A stretch of DNA of 14,988 bases, taken from NCBI GenBank assembly GCA_000447185.1, contig KE647125.1:1-14988 (forward strand), read 5' to 3'. The translations under genes were made by a program, and so were the position numbers. Positions 1 through 8,727 of this stretch are shown piece after piece (position 1 is the first letter of the stretch; each line of letters starts with the position of its first letter). The stretch comes from Vairimorpha apis BRL 01. Lineage: Eukaryota > Microsporidia > Nosematidae. Below the pieces are notes generated by a model. That model made no database searches and was not told where the DNA came from. It saw nothing but the letters and a program-made list of their open reading frames with translations.

Positions 1-145
1 ATTAAAAAATATAATTATTCTTTTTTATATTTTTATGTTTTTAAATACCAAGATTTTTAAAATTGTAAATAAATAAAAAAAGGATTTAAAAATCTCAATA
101 ATTCAAGTTTAAATTTTTTTTTAACATGTCTATTTACAACAAAAT

Positions 146-385
146 TTAAATATTTTTAAAATTAAAATTTTTTTGTACATGTATTGCAGACAAGCAATCA
201 CCTTTTAACATATATCTTGAATGTCCAGTATCTAATATTATGTTCATATATTCATCAAACCCAACTATAATTCCTCTATGAATTGTATTACTTTCTTTTT
301 CATAAATTTCTACGTGTTTTTTGTCAATCATTGTAGTATATATAGCTTCTAAAGGTTGTATTTCTTTATTAAAATCTAAAGCCAT
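146..385 (-). CDS. SME1: Small nuclear ribonucleoprotein SmE (Sm-fold protein)
   Basis: The 79-residue product is a single Sm fold. Seen: the Sm1 segment ends in GFDEYMNIILD (residues 42-52), where SmE proteins have GFDEFMNVVID, and the Sm2 segment is LKGDCLSAI (60-68), close to the LKGDNITLI of SmE. Known: SmE is one of seven proteins forming the ring on U1, U2, U4 and U5 snRNAs, so it works in the nuclear spliceosome. Its length is slightly below the usual 85-95 residues because the loop between the Sm motifs is short. The start is supported by a C-run 8 bases upstream. It diverges from the 470-679 gene. Inference: this microsporidian has kept splicing, since intron-free lineages tend to lose Sm proteins. 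An LSm5-type protein is the main alternative. Confidence 0.85.
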   Translation of the reverse strand: MALDFNKEIQPLEAIYTTMIDKKHVEIYEKESNTIHRGIIVGFDEYMNIILDTGHSRYMLKGDCLSAIHVQKNFNFKNI

Positions 386-392
386 TTAAAGA

Positions 393-396
393 GGGG
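393..396 (-). promoter_or_regulatory. CCCC start-proximal signal of SmE
   Basis: GGGG on the plus strand reads CCCC on the gene strand, 7 bases before the SmE ATG, in otherwise A/T-only sequence. Such C- or G-triplets next to start codons are known in microsporidian genomes and recur before most genes here. Confidence 0.6.
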
Positions 397-456
397 TTTT
401 TTTGTAGTTTCATCGTTTTATTATTGTAAAAATACTCTGATTAAAAAATTTAAAAG

Positions 457-459
457 CCC
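457..459 (+). promoter_or_regulatory. CCC start-proximal signal of the 470-679 gene
   Basis: The string AGCCCTCTTACCAAA directly precedes the ATG at 470, with the CCC ending 10 bases before it. It is the main reason to accept this short frame as a gene and to read the region as a divergent promoter shared with SmE. Confidence 0.55.
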
Positions 460-469
460 TCTTACCAAA

Positions 470-679
470 ATGACTATAATTACAATCGAAGAAATTATAA
501 AATCAAAAAATTTAAATTTGCTTTTTAACAAATTAGTAAAAAGCGATAGTATTATAAAACAAATTAGAAATTTTGAATATATAGATTTCAATGATATAGA
601 ACCTTTTTTATCTGATAAAAAAATTATCATAGAACTAGAAAAATATGGTCGACACAGTATTATAAAAAAAATGCAATAA
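470..679 (+). CDS. Small hypothetical protein, 69 residues
   Basis: I do not recognise this protein. Seen: 69 residues, rich in Ile, Lys, Asn and Glu, with no signal peptide or long hydrophobic segment, and probably mostly helical (for instance IEEIIKSKNLNLLFNKLV at residues 6-23). No cysteines or metal-binding motif are present. The frame uses Asp/Glu/Lys codons normally and has a CCC signal 10 bases upstream of the ATG, which separates it from the many accidental frames here. The overlapping minus-strand frame at 421-630 is its hydrophobic shadow. It lies 84 bp from SmE in a divergent pair, which may mean shared control but says little about function. It could be a small subunit of a nuclear complex, but nothing in the sequence fixes that. 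Confidence 0.6.
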   Translation: MTIITIEEIIKSKNLNLLFNKLVKSDSIIKQIRNFEYIDFNDIEPFLSDKKIIIELEKYGRHSIIKKMQ

Positions 680-1424
680 AATTTTTTATATAAAAATATA
701 TTAATATTTTTATAATTTGTTGATGATCATAATTAAAATGAAAAATTATTTTTATGTTTTATAAACATTATCTTTATATTATTGTATTAAAATATTTTTT
801 TTAATATAAATAAATATTTCAAAATGATTTTTTAATTTATTTTAATTAACATAAGTTGACAATATAAAATATCTTAATTGATCGTCATAATTATGATGAT
901 TGTAAAATTTTACATTAAGATTTTAATATATTTTTTATATATAAAAAAATAAATTTATTAAAATTTAAAACAAAAGTATTTATCTTTAAATTTAAATATA
1001 TTTAAATTAATTAGAATTTTATTTTTGTATTATATTATCATATCAAAGATTAAATTTTATAATATTAATAAATACTTTTCATATTTTTATTTATATATAA
1101 AAAAATTGTAATTAGATAAATATTAACATATTATATATTAAATATACTTTTAAAACTTTTAATAACAGTTGATTTATATTTTTTTACTATACTAAAATTT
1201 ACAAAACTAAAAAATTATCTTACAAGATTGATTCTTATATTTTATTGATTAAAGATTATGTTTTTGTAATGATTATTTTTATTTTAATTAAAATAGATAA
1301 AAAAACTTTTTAGAATTAATAAACTGTATTAGAAAACTTAAATTTGTAAATATGATATAAATATGCAACGATTTACTTGAATAAAATTTTTATTTGTATA
1401 TTAATATATATTTTTTTAAAAAAG
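680..1424. other. A/T-rich spacer without a recognisable gene
   Basis: About 745 bases of nearly pure A/T with stops in all frames. The only structure I noticed is a near-perfect 20-base palindrome at 881-900 (ATCGTCATAATTATGATGAT, one mismatched pair), which may be a chance product of the base composition. Part of the spacer presumably holds the 3' end of the 470 gene and the promoter of the Hsp70-like gene. Confidence 0.5.
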
Positions 1425-1428
1425 CCCC
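1425..1428 (+). promoter_or_regulatory. CCCC signal deciding the Hsp70-like start
   Basis: AAGCCCCTTATG: the C-run ends two bases before the ATG at 1431. It argues for that ATG and against the upstream TTG at 1377, because the leader between them would place the C-run inside the coding region. Confidence 0.65.
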
Positions 1429-1430
1429 TT

Positions 1431-3343
1431 ATGTTTTTATTTTTCTTATTAACAATTTACTCTACAATAAGTATTGATTACACAAATTACAAAATATCTA
1501 AACTGACAAATTCTGATTTTAATGATACTAAAAATACTCCTAATCTTATAAAAGTAAATTTTTTTGATGTTACTATTCCATCCAAATCAGATATAAATAC
1601 AATTTTTTATCCGTTAGAATTTATTGAAAATTATAGTGATATGAATATTTTAGATAAATTCGAAACTAAATTATCTCCGGGAGAAATCAATTTTTTGTTT
1701 ATCAACAAGTTTTTGGAAAATTATAAAAAAGAAAATCTTTTGGTTTCCGTAAGAGATTATTATGATAATAATGCAGTTGATGAACTTTTTAAAGCTTTCT
1801 CATTTAAAAATGCAAATGTTACATTTATACCATCTTCTTTAAGTTATATTATTGAAGAAAGTGCTAGTCTTAATAATAATTTTAGTAAACTAGTAATTAA
1901 TATGTTAGGAAATAAGACGGTATTTAATTTATACAATGTTGATTATGTTGATAATAAATTAAATATGATTAAATTAATAAAAACAGATACATTAGATTTT
2001 ATTAGTGATAATACAATTGAAAAAATTATTTACAAAAATATTTACAGTACACTGATGTCTCAGTCTAATTATACTGAAGAAATAAAAACTTTTTCAAATG
2101 TAGAAGATATAAAAAATCAAATTAAAGATAATTTAAGATCACAAGTTAATAAATATGAACATTTAGAATGTTTTGGACAGAAAAATGATGGAAGTGTAGT
2201 TTTATTTAGCAATATTATGTTTGACTTGTCTAATATTAGAGAAGAGATAAATTTAATATCTAAAGAAATAAAACAGAAAATGGAAGAATTTTATGGCAAC
2301 TTTGTACTTGATGAAAATAATGAACCTTTAATATTTAATAGTACTGTTATAATTACTACTCTTGGTTCTGAATTAGTAAAAGATTTTTTCAATATTAATA
2401 ATTTATTAAATATTCAATTGCAAAATATTGTAAGAGGTGGACTAAAGTATTTTAAAATATATGATAAAATAGAAGATTCGAGAGTCATTAAAAAAGAAAT
2501 ATTAGAAAAAAGTAAAGGATCTGAGTTTTTAAATGAATTAAAAACATATCGAGAATATCAACGACTTAAAAATGTTGAAATTGATTTTGATGAATTAAAT
2601 GAACAGGATTTAAATAATTTTAAAAAAAGAATATATAACACTTGCAGAAAAAGAAAATTTTTTAATAGAGTTTAATAGATTAAAAAACAAAAATGAACAA
2701 ATAAAAAATATAAAATAATAAGAGATAAAAAAGTAAAAGAATTGGGAGAATATTTGACAGATCTTGATAATTTATTGAAAAAAGATAATTTGTTATTAAC
2801 TTCTGGTTTGAAAAAAAAATTTGATGATATGAATAAATGGTATGATGAAAATAAAGACAATAAAGAAATTCTTGGTAATATATTTGAAGAAAAAAGAGAT
2901 AATTTAGAAGGTCTAACAGAAGTTTATAAAAAATTGTTTATAGGAAAAAGGAAGAAATTAAAAATGAAGAAAAGAAAAAAAATATTGAAGAAACAAGAAC
3001 AGAAAACGAGGATGGTAACTTAGATGAAATAAAAGAAGAAGTCGAAGATAAACTAAAGGATGATGATTTTGATGAAAATAATGTAGATAGTGAGGAAAAA
3101 GTTAAGGAAAATAATGATTTTAAGAATGATGATGATAGACAAAAACAGCTTGATGAAGAAAATAAAAAATTTATGGAAGTAATGCAAGAAGAATTTAAAA
3201 ATGAAAAATTTGATAAAAAAAAATTAGAAGAAGTTCAGAAACAATTACAAGATATGATGAAAGATGAAAAATACAATGATCTTTTTAAAAACGATAATTT
3301 CGACATGTTTAAAGAAAAAAAGAAGAAAAAGATTTATAATTAA
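1431..3343 (+). CDS. Degenerate Hsp70-like ER chaperone (GRP170/Lhs1-like), frameshifted
   Basis: Seen: a hydrophobic N terminus (MFLFFLLTIYS) like a signal peptide, then a faint Hsp70 ATPase pattern. ISIDYTN (13-19) stands where Hsp70 has the phosphate-1 loop IGIDLGTT, VSVRDYYDNNAVDELFKA (105-122) for VTVPAYFNDAQRQATKDA, VINMLGNKTVFNL (155-167) for the DLGGGTFDV loop, and VIITTLGSELVKD (306-318) for LVGGSTRIP. A long charged helical part and a very acidic tail follow, as in Hsp110/GRP170 proteins. Known: GRP170/Lhs1 works in the ER lumen as exchange factor for BiP. The nucleotide-binding glycines are mostly lost here, so ATP turnover is doubtful. The reading frame changes three times, in or near A-runs at 2622-2628, 2712-2715 and 2945-2949; all three pieces look coding. 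The stop used here is at 3341-3343. Another degenerate Hsp70 or a decaying gene is possible. Confidence 0.6.
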
Positions 3344-3600
3344 ATTGGATAATTTTTTACATTATTTTTAATGGTCAAATTTACAGAAAAATTTTAAATT
3401 ACATTTATTAAATTTTTTATAATTTGTATTAAAATTATCTTGCATTAAAAATTAATAGAACAGTTTTTTCTAATAAAATTTAAAAGATTAGTAACATATT
3501 ATAATGTATTTTATAAAACAATTATTACAGTTTAAATTTAAAATGCATATTTTTTGCAAATTGTTTTTACAATAATAAATATATACAAAAATATAACATT
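3344..3600. other. Convergent spacer between Hsp70-like gene and beta6
   Basis: A/T-rich 257 bp between two genes that face each other. It must hold both 3' ends; I see no further reading frame or hairpin that stands out. Confidence 0.5.
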
Positions 3601-4480
3601 TTAATCGTGTCTCAATTCAATTCTTTCCTTTTTTATTTCATCCTTAGTTATCACATATAAATCTAAGAAATCTCCCGTTTTAACATCTCGCTCGCAACAA
3701 CTATCAAAAGCCTTAATTACTATTTCAATGGCCTTTTCTAAATCTACTTTTCTTTTCCACCATGCCAATTTTTCTTATCAATAAATGAATCAAGTAAAGG
3801 TTGTACCAGTGGTGATCCACTTCCATTACAAATACAATTTACTGATTCATATGATCCGATACAATCGTATCCATAGACATATGGTTTATCATCGCAAAAT
3901 CCACTTATACTAACATATGCATAATATGGAAAAAATCTTTTACTATAAAGTATTTTTGAACATAAATTAGCTAACGAATGAATAGTCATTTGATTTGTTG
4001 CTTCATATTCTTTGACACGAAATAATAACTGATTATATAATTCATATCCGTCAGCATAAAATCCAGTAATTGTCATTAAAAAATTATTAATTCTAAAAAT
4101 TTTTGATGTATCTCTAGAATAAATTCCATATGGAGAACATAAACGTGTATCTGAAGCTACTATAATAAAACTATCATATTTTAATGATAATGAAGTACCA
4201 GAATTATCTTCATATGGATTAAATTTTTGTTGCGCTGATGATTTTGTATTTGAAATGCTTTTTAAAAATTCTTCATATGTTTTTACGCTTTCAATGTTCA
4301 TTGTTTTATTTAAAGAAGGCATCTCATTTAATGAATGAATATTGTAAAAAGGCATTTTATTTTATTTGTTTCAAAAGTATTGAAATTGAACTTTAATGTT
4401 TCTTCTTTTTTTAACAAATCTACATCTTGATTTTGATTTAAAAAATTTAATTTTTTGCTTCTTTCAGTTTTAAAAAACAT
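3601..4480 (-). CDS. PRE7: 20S proteasome subunit beta6 (PSMB1/Pre7 type), frameshifted
   Basis: Known: beta6 is a non-catalytic subunit of the inner rings of the 20S proteasome. Seen in the central open frame (3744-4355): FNPYEDNSGTSL, then FIIVASDTRL, SKILYSKRFFPYYAYV and an LLDS stretch, all typical of beta6. That frame stops at 3744, before the last helix and strand. These are intact in the next frame: LEKAIEIVIKAFDSC, then ERDVKTGD and a tail ending ELRHD, matching the family's LRKD end, with a stop at 3601-3603. One additional A in any of the A-runs at 3748-3751, 3753-3756 or 3769-3773 would join them. At the N side the central frame has no C-signal; CCC at 4485-4487 precedes an ATG at 4480 in another frame that joins if one A is missing near 4356-4364. 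This gives an unusually long propeptide. A start at 4355 is the alternative. Confidence 0.85.
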
Positions 4481-4484
4481 TTTT

Positions 4485-4487
4485 AGG
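4485..4487 (-). promoter_or_regulatory. CCC start-proximal signal of beta6
   Basis: On the gene strand TACCCTAAAAATG leads straight into the ATG at 4480. The CCCTAAAA form is shared with the uL22 and eL40 genes. It supports the upstream start of beta6 rather than the ATG at 4355. A second copy of the triplet (4566-4568, ACCCTATAAAG) lies further upstream with no ATG after it. Confidence 0.55.
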
Positions 4488-5150
4488 GTATATATAAAAA
4501 CAATTTTCTTTTTACAAAATAAAAACAAAATATAGGTTTAAAAATTACAATTATAGAACTTTATAGGGTAAATTCTGTAAAACATATTTTTATTTAACAT
4601 TTTAATCTTCTTTAAAAATTTTCTTAGGCAGATAAAAAATATTTAAATGTAATTACACTTTTTATACATATTTATTTTAAGTAATTAATATATTGTAATA
4701 AATATTAAGATATATACATAAAATAATACAGTTTTTGTATTTTATTTGTATTTAAAATGCAATTATATTTTTTAAATTAAAAGATACAATAAAAATTAAT
4801 TTTAAAAAATTAATAATATAAATTTTCAATTAAAAAAATCAACATTTAATAATTTATTTCAAAATATTTGCTTAATATATAAAACGTTTATGAAATATTA
4901 TTTTAATGATGAATAAATTAAATAATAAACTAAAATAAATGAAGAATTTTTATACATTTAAAAACAATAAAAAATTTATTAATCTCTAAAATATTTTTTT
5001 ATAATTTAATACTTAATTTTAAAATTGTAAGTTATTTAAATTTTAAAATTTTATAACTATATAAACTTAGAAAGCATAAAATAAAATTATTTTTTTATTA
5101 TAATTTAAATACACATTTAAAAAAGTAAACACAGTTATAAATTAATTTTT
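4488..5150. other. A/T-rich spacer upstream of beta6
   Basis: About 660 bases holding the beta6 promoter region and the 3' flank of uL22. Apart from the orphan CCC (gene strand of beta6) at 4566-4568, I see no coding frame, RNA gene or repeat. Confidence 0.5.
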
Positions 5151-5657
5151 TTATTCCTTATTCATTATATCATTTTCTTCATTAACTTCTTTATCATTAA
5201 CCTTGGCAGCTATCAAAATATGACAAGGACTTTTATTAAAAGGATTAACACGACCATGAGCTCTAAAAACACGACCAAAAATTTTAGGAGCTCTACATAT
5301 TTGTACGTGATCTAATACTAAATCATTAATATCCATACCTTTTTCATTAGCCTGTTCTTTAATATTATTTAAAACTTCTAATAGAAATAAAGCAGATTTT
5401 TTTGGCCATCTTCCTTTTCTTTGATTAAATGCACGTGCCTGTCTAGTATGTCCACAACCTCGTGCATACCTTCTCATTGGAACACATTCTTTTTTCAAAA
5501 CTACATTATTTAAATAGTCAATGGCATTTAAAAGACTACGTGTGCGTAATGTGTTACCACATTCTCTAGTTTTTTTAAAACTTACACGTGCATTGTCAAT
5601 TTGATATTTAATAACTTTTGTTGGATCGATGATGTCGTATGCAAAATTGATGGCCAT
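5151..5657 (-). CDS. RPL17: 60S ribosomal protein uL22 (L17)
   Basis: A full-length, unbroken 168-residue uL22 of the large ribosomal subunit, which lines the nascent-peptide exit tunnel. Seen: an N-terminal DPTK segment, VSFKKTREC (residues 25-33), a [13 protein letters not shown] block (58-70) matching CVPFRRYNGGVGR, the near-invariant [12 protein letters not shown] (82-93), [13 protein letters not shown] (113-125), and [17 protein letters not shown] (131-147), the signature of the family, followed by a short acidic tail. The basic C-terminal tail of animal uL22 is missing, so the protein is shorter than the human one (184). The start is fixed by homology and by a CCC 6 bases upstream. There is no intron near the ATG, although microsporidian ribosomal protein genes are where introns usually occur. 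Confidence 0.97.
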   Translation of the reverse strand: MAINFAYDIIDPTKVIKYQIDNARVSFKKTRECGNTLRTRSLLNAIDYLNNVVLKKECVPMRRYARGCGHTRQARAFNQRKGRWPKKSALFLLEVLNNIKEQANEKGMDINDLVLDHVQICRAPKIFGRVFRAHGRVNPFNKSPCHILIAAKVNDKEVNEENDIMNKE

Positions 5658-5663
5658 ATTTTA

Positions 5664-5666
5664 GGG
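5664..5666 (-). promoter_or_regulatory. CCC start-proximal signal of uL22
   Basis: Gene strand TTAACCCTAAAATATG, with the triplet 6 bases before the start codon. Confidence 0.6.
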
Positions 5667-6117
5667 TTAAAAAATCTAAATTTTTACGTCTATAAAATTT
5701 AGAATTCGTTTGAATGAAAAGGTTTAAATTTATATTTTTATGAAGATGTTAATGTTATATAAAAATATAATTTTATTTCTAAATATATAAATAGATTACT
5801 ATTCAAACATTAGATTTCATAATCACAACACCATTTTTTATATTGTAAAAATATAATAACTTACTTTCTCGTCTATCTTTATGTCTATCAGATATGATAT
5901 TTATAAAAAAAGTAAAATTCAATAAATTGTGTAAAATTATCTTAAATGATTTTTAATGAATGAATTTTAAACATAATAATTTAAAAAATTTAATTCAAAA
6001 AATATTTAAAATTTGAATCATTTTTTTAAGTTATAAATTTAAATATCATATTTTTAATAAATGTTTATATAAAATAAATTTTAAAATAGACATTATTTTT
6101 AAGATGAAAGAAAAAAT
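5667..6117. other. Spacer between uL22 and APC11 with one weak open stretch
   Basis: About 450 bases, mostly A/T. On the minus strand 5803-5952 is open for 49 codons without an ATG until near its end and includes the coding-like string SDRHKDRRESKLLYFYN. It has no C-signal and I do not recognise it; it could be a remnant of a lost gene or chance. Confidence 0.3.
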
Positions 6118-6365
6118 TTATTCAAACTTTTTCTTGTACTCCCATTTAATTCTGCACATAGGACAAATTTTTTTTTATTGATCCAATCTATTAAACAATG
6201 AACATGATATGTGTGATCACACATCCCTATACATGGTTTACATTCAAAAGGATGAGTACATTTAGGACACATTTGATCAAAACCTTGTTGACATATCCCA
6301 CAAATTTCTTCATTTAAATTCCATTTCCATCCGTACGTAGCGTAAACATTTTTAATTTTAAACAT
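6118..6365 (-). CDS. APC11: APC/C RING-H2 subunit APC11, frameshift in an A9 run
   Basis: Known: Apc11 is the small catalytic RING-H2 subunit of the anaphase-promoting complex, which recruits the E2 and marks mitotic regulators for the proteasome. Seen: MFKIKNVYATYGWKW, as in Apc11 orthologues, then EICGICQQGFDQMCPKC (C22, C25, C33, C36), C42, C45, C49, H51, H54 and C57 in HTYHVHCLIDWINKKK. The open frame then runs on as FVLCAELNG to a stop at 6099. In the neighbouring frame the expected last zinc ligands appear: ICPMCRIKWEYKKKFE and a stop at 6118-6120, exactly the Apc11 ending (Rbx1 would have CPLDN). One additional A in the nine-A run (plus strand T9, 6168-6176) restores the frame. Length would be about 82 residues, normal for the family. 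It shares a 35 bp divergent spacer with the eL40 gene. Confidence 0.88.
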
Positions 6366-6400
6366 AGGAATTAAAAAAAATATTTTTTAAGCCCTAAAAC
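6366..6400. promoter_or_regulatory. 35 bp divergent promoter of APC11 and eL40 with one CCC
   Basis: The entire spacer between the two ATGs. It holds CCC at 6392-6394 (AGCCCTAAAACATG), placed normally for eL40. The APC11 side has only CC directly before its ATG, so the same triplet, read as GGG 26 bases upstream of APC11, may serve both genes. The rest is A/T. Confidence 0.5.
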
Positions 6401-6766
6401 ATGCAATTAATTTGTAACAAAAAAATATATTCAGTTGATGAAAATACTACTATATCTCAATTCAAAAATATGATATGTGAAGAAGATTGTGTTTTAACTT
6501 ATAATGCTAAAATATTAGAAGATAATTCTATAATTAAATGTCATAATTTTAAAAATATGAGTGAGATTGTTTTAACTGTTAGATGTTTGGGAGGAGGAAA
6601 TGCTCTTGCTGAAAATGATAGGGAATTGGCTAATCAAAGAAATAAAAGATTAATATGTAGAAGATGTAATGTTAGGAATTCGGTTAATGCAACTAATTGT
6701 AGGAAGAAGGGTTGTGGTAGTAAAGATTTAAGACCTAAAAAACCACTTAAGGTAGTTAAAAAATAA
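6401..6766 (+). CDS. RPL40: Divergent ubiquitin-like leader fused to ribosomal protein eL40
   Basis: Known: in most eukaryotes eL40 is made as a ubiquitin fusion that is cleaved after the final glycines; the 52-residue tail joins the 60S subunit near the factor-binding site. Seen: residues 67-121 are a clear eL40 with a C4 zinc site (C86, C89, C100, C105; [21 protein letters not shown]) and the RPKK end. Residues 1-66 have the ubiquitin layout (MQL start, KNMI helix, [15 protein letters not shown]) but are very different from ubiquitin: several residues shorter, with few of its lysines in place and LRLRGG changed to VRCLGGG. Inference: the leader is a fusion-protein chaperone that is probably still trimmed at the glycines but is no longer the cell's ubiquitin. 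The start is supported by CCC at 6392-6394. Confidence 0.92.
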   Translation: MQLICNKKIYSVDENTTISQFKNMICEEDCVLTYNAKILEDNSIIKCHNFKNMSEIVLTVRCLGGGNALAENDRELANQRNKRLICRRCNVRNSVNATNCRKKGCGSKDLRPKKPLKVVKK

Positions 6767-8727
6767 ATTTTCTATTTAAAATTGGTTTTTTTCCGAGGAT
6801 TTTTAATTTTAACAATTTTTAACTATAAAATTATTATAAATAAATTAAAAGAATAAAAAAAATTGAATAAATTTAAATTTAAACAAAATTTATCTTAATT
6901 TAAATAAATAATTGTTATTTGTTAATTAAGAACAAAAATTTTTATTATAATAAAAATTATGATATATGTATTTATAAACATAATTTAATTCTATTGATTT
7001 TAAATATTAGTTTCATGCTATATTTAAAAAATAATATATTCTTATTTATTTTTCTTATTAATAAAAGTTAACTTTAAACCAGCACAATAAACTTATGATT
7101 ATTTTAAAAATTAAATAAATTAAAAACAATTAATAGTAAATATCTTAAAATATTGTTTGTTAATCTTTTTATTGCCATATAAATAAATACTTTTGTAAAT
7201 TTAATAATTTTAAACTTAAAATTGCTTTTTTTTATATTTTAAATATTTTTTTTATTTGATAAATTACTTTTAGTCAAACAAGTCTTTGTACCACAAAATT
7301 CTGTATAAATTATATTTAAAATTCGTTTTAAATTTTGTAAAATAATAATAAAATTTAAAAATTTAGTTTTTTATATAAGATTTATATTTATCTTTGATAA
7401 GCACTATATTTTTATGACTAATTTAAATTTATAGACCAATAACTAAAATTATAAAACATATAATTTAAATTTTTTACTATATTATATTTCTATTTATTTT
7501 TGTGAATGGAAATAAAGTTACAAATAACAAAACAATTTAAACGATTTAAAGTTAAAAATATAAATTAAAAAAAATGTTTTCAAAATATTTTAAAAATTTT
7601 TTTTATACATTATTATTAATTGTGACTATATTAATAAAATTTGATAAATTATTTTTAGCCTTTTTTTATTCTTAATATTTAGAAAAAATAAAATATTTAA
7701 AAAATTGTTAAAATATAATTTTTATGCTTTAATATTTATTTTTGACAATTTTTATATACTAATTAAATCGTTTAACTCAAAGTAAACGTATAAATAAAAT
7801 ATTTGATGTATAAAAAAATAAAATCTGATATTAAAAAAAACTTCTAGTATAATATAAATTTTTAGTATTATTAGAGAAAGTAATATTGATTAATATACGT
7901 GTTAAATAGGAATTTAATATTTAAAACAATAGAAAAATAAAGAATGTCATCATAAAAATACTATTAAAATTTTGATGTTGATTTATTTTAATGTTTCTAA
8001 TTATTAGTAATTTCAAATGAAAATATGTTAAAGTAAAAATATTATTATAAATTTCGGTTTTTAATGTCTGTTATCGATTTCAATTGTTTCAAACATTGAA
8101 GATATTATTTAAAATTTTTATATATAAATATTAAAAATAGAATATTAATATAAATTGCAATTATTTTATTTGTAATTCTTTAAATCATAGCTAAAAACTT
8201 CAAATGATATTATAAATTTCAACCTATGATTTTGAAAATAAATGTTAATAAAAAATAAAACCTATTTAAAAATAACAAATTTTTACTATATTTATTAAAT
8301 TAGCTATATCGGAAAAATCTTATAAACTGTCTTTTAATATTTAATAATAGAATGACCACTAATTAAATATAAAAAGTTGATATTTGTCATAAATTTTTAA
8401 ATTTTCTATATATTTTGTAATAAGTTCATAAAATTAATTTTATTTTTCTTTATTGTTGTAAATCATAAAAGTAATAAAATTGCAGAACTATTTACATTGA
8501 GCAATATGCAGATCTAGCATCATTAATTTGATAACTACGCTTAATTTATTTATAAAATATATATAAAATAAAAAAATATTTAAATTTCAATGCTTAATTA
8601 TGCTTATATATATAAAAAGATCATAATTAAAATTATAAATTTTTTTGCTGTTTTTTATTATTAAATTTAAATAAAACATTAAGAATATATTTATATATAA
8701 TATTTAATATGCGAATCTTTTATCATA
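6767..8727. other. Long gene-poor A/T-rich region
   Basis: Nearly 2 kb without a gene I can support. Stops are frequent in all frames. Two small patches are less A/T-biased: around 8055-8105, and 8480-8545, where the minus strand has an 18-codon coding-like stretch (KLMMLDLHIAQCK) ending in a stop. Either may be a gene relic. No tRNA-like cloverleaf or tandem repeat was seen. Confidence 0.45.

Noticed and set aside
421..630. Minus-strand open frame of 69 residues opposite the 470 gene
   Set aside because: Hydrophobic antisense shadow of the plus-strand gene, with no C- or G-signal before its ATG.
881..900. Near-perfect 20-base palindrome as a regulatory site or terminator
   Set aside because: Such palindromes are likely by chance in A/T-only sequence, and it is far from either neighbouring gene.
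1377..1430. TTG-started N-terminal extension of the Hsp70-like protein
   Set aside because: A non-ATG start, and the CCCC start signal would fall inside it; ATG 1431 gives a normal signal peptide.
6767..8727. tRNA, 5S rRNA or other RNA gene in the long spacer
   Set aside because: No GTTC-type T-loop, cloverleaf-sized G+C island or A/B box was found by eye.
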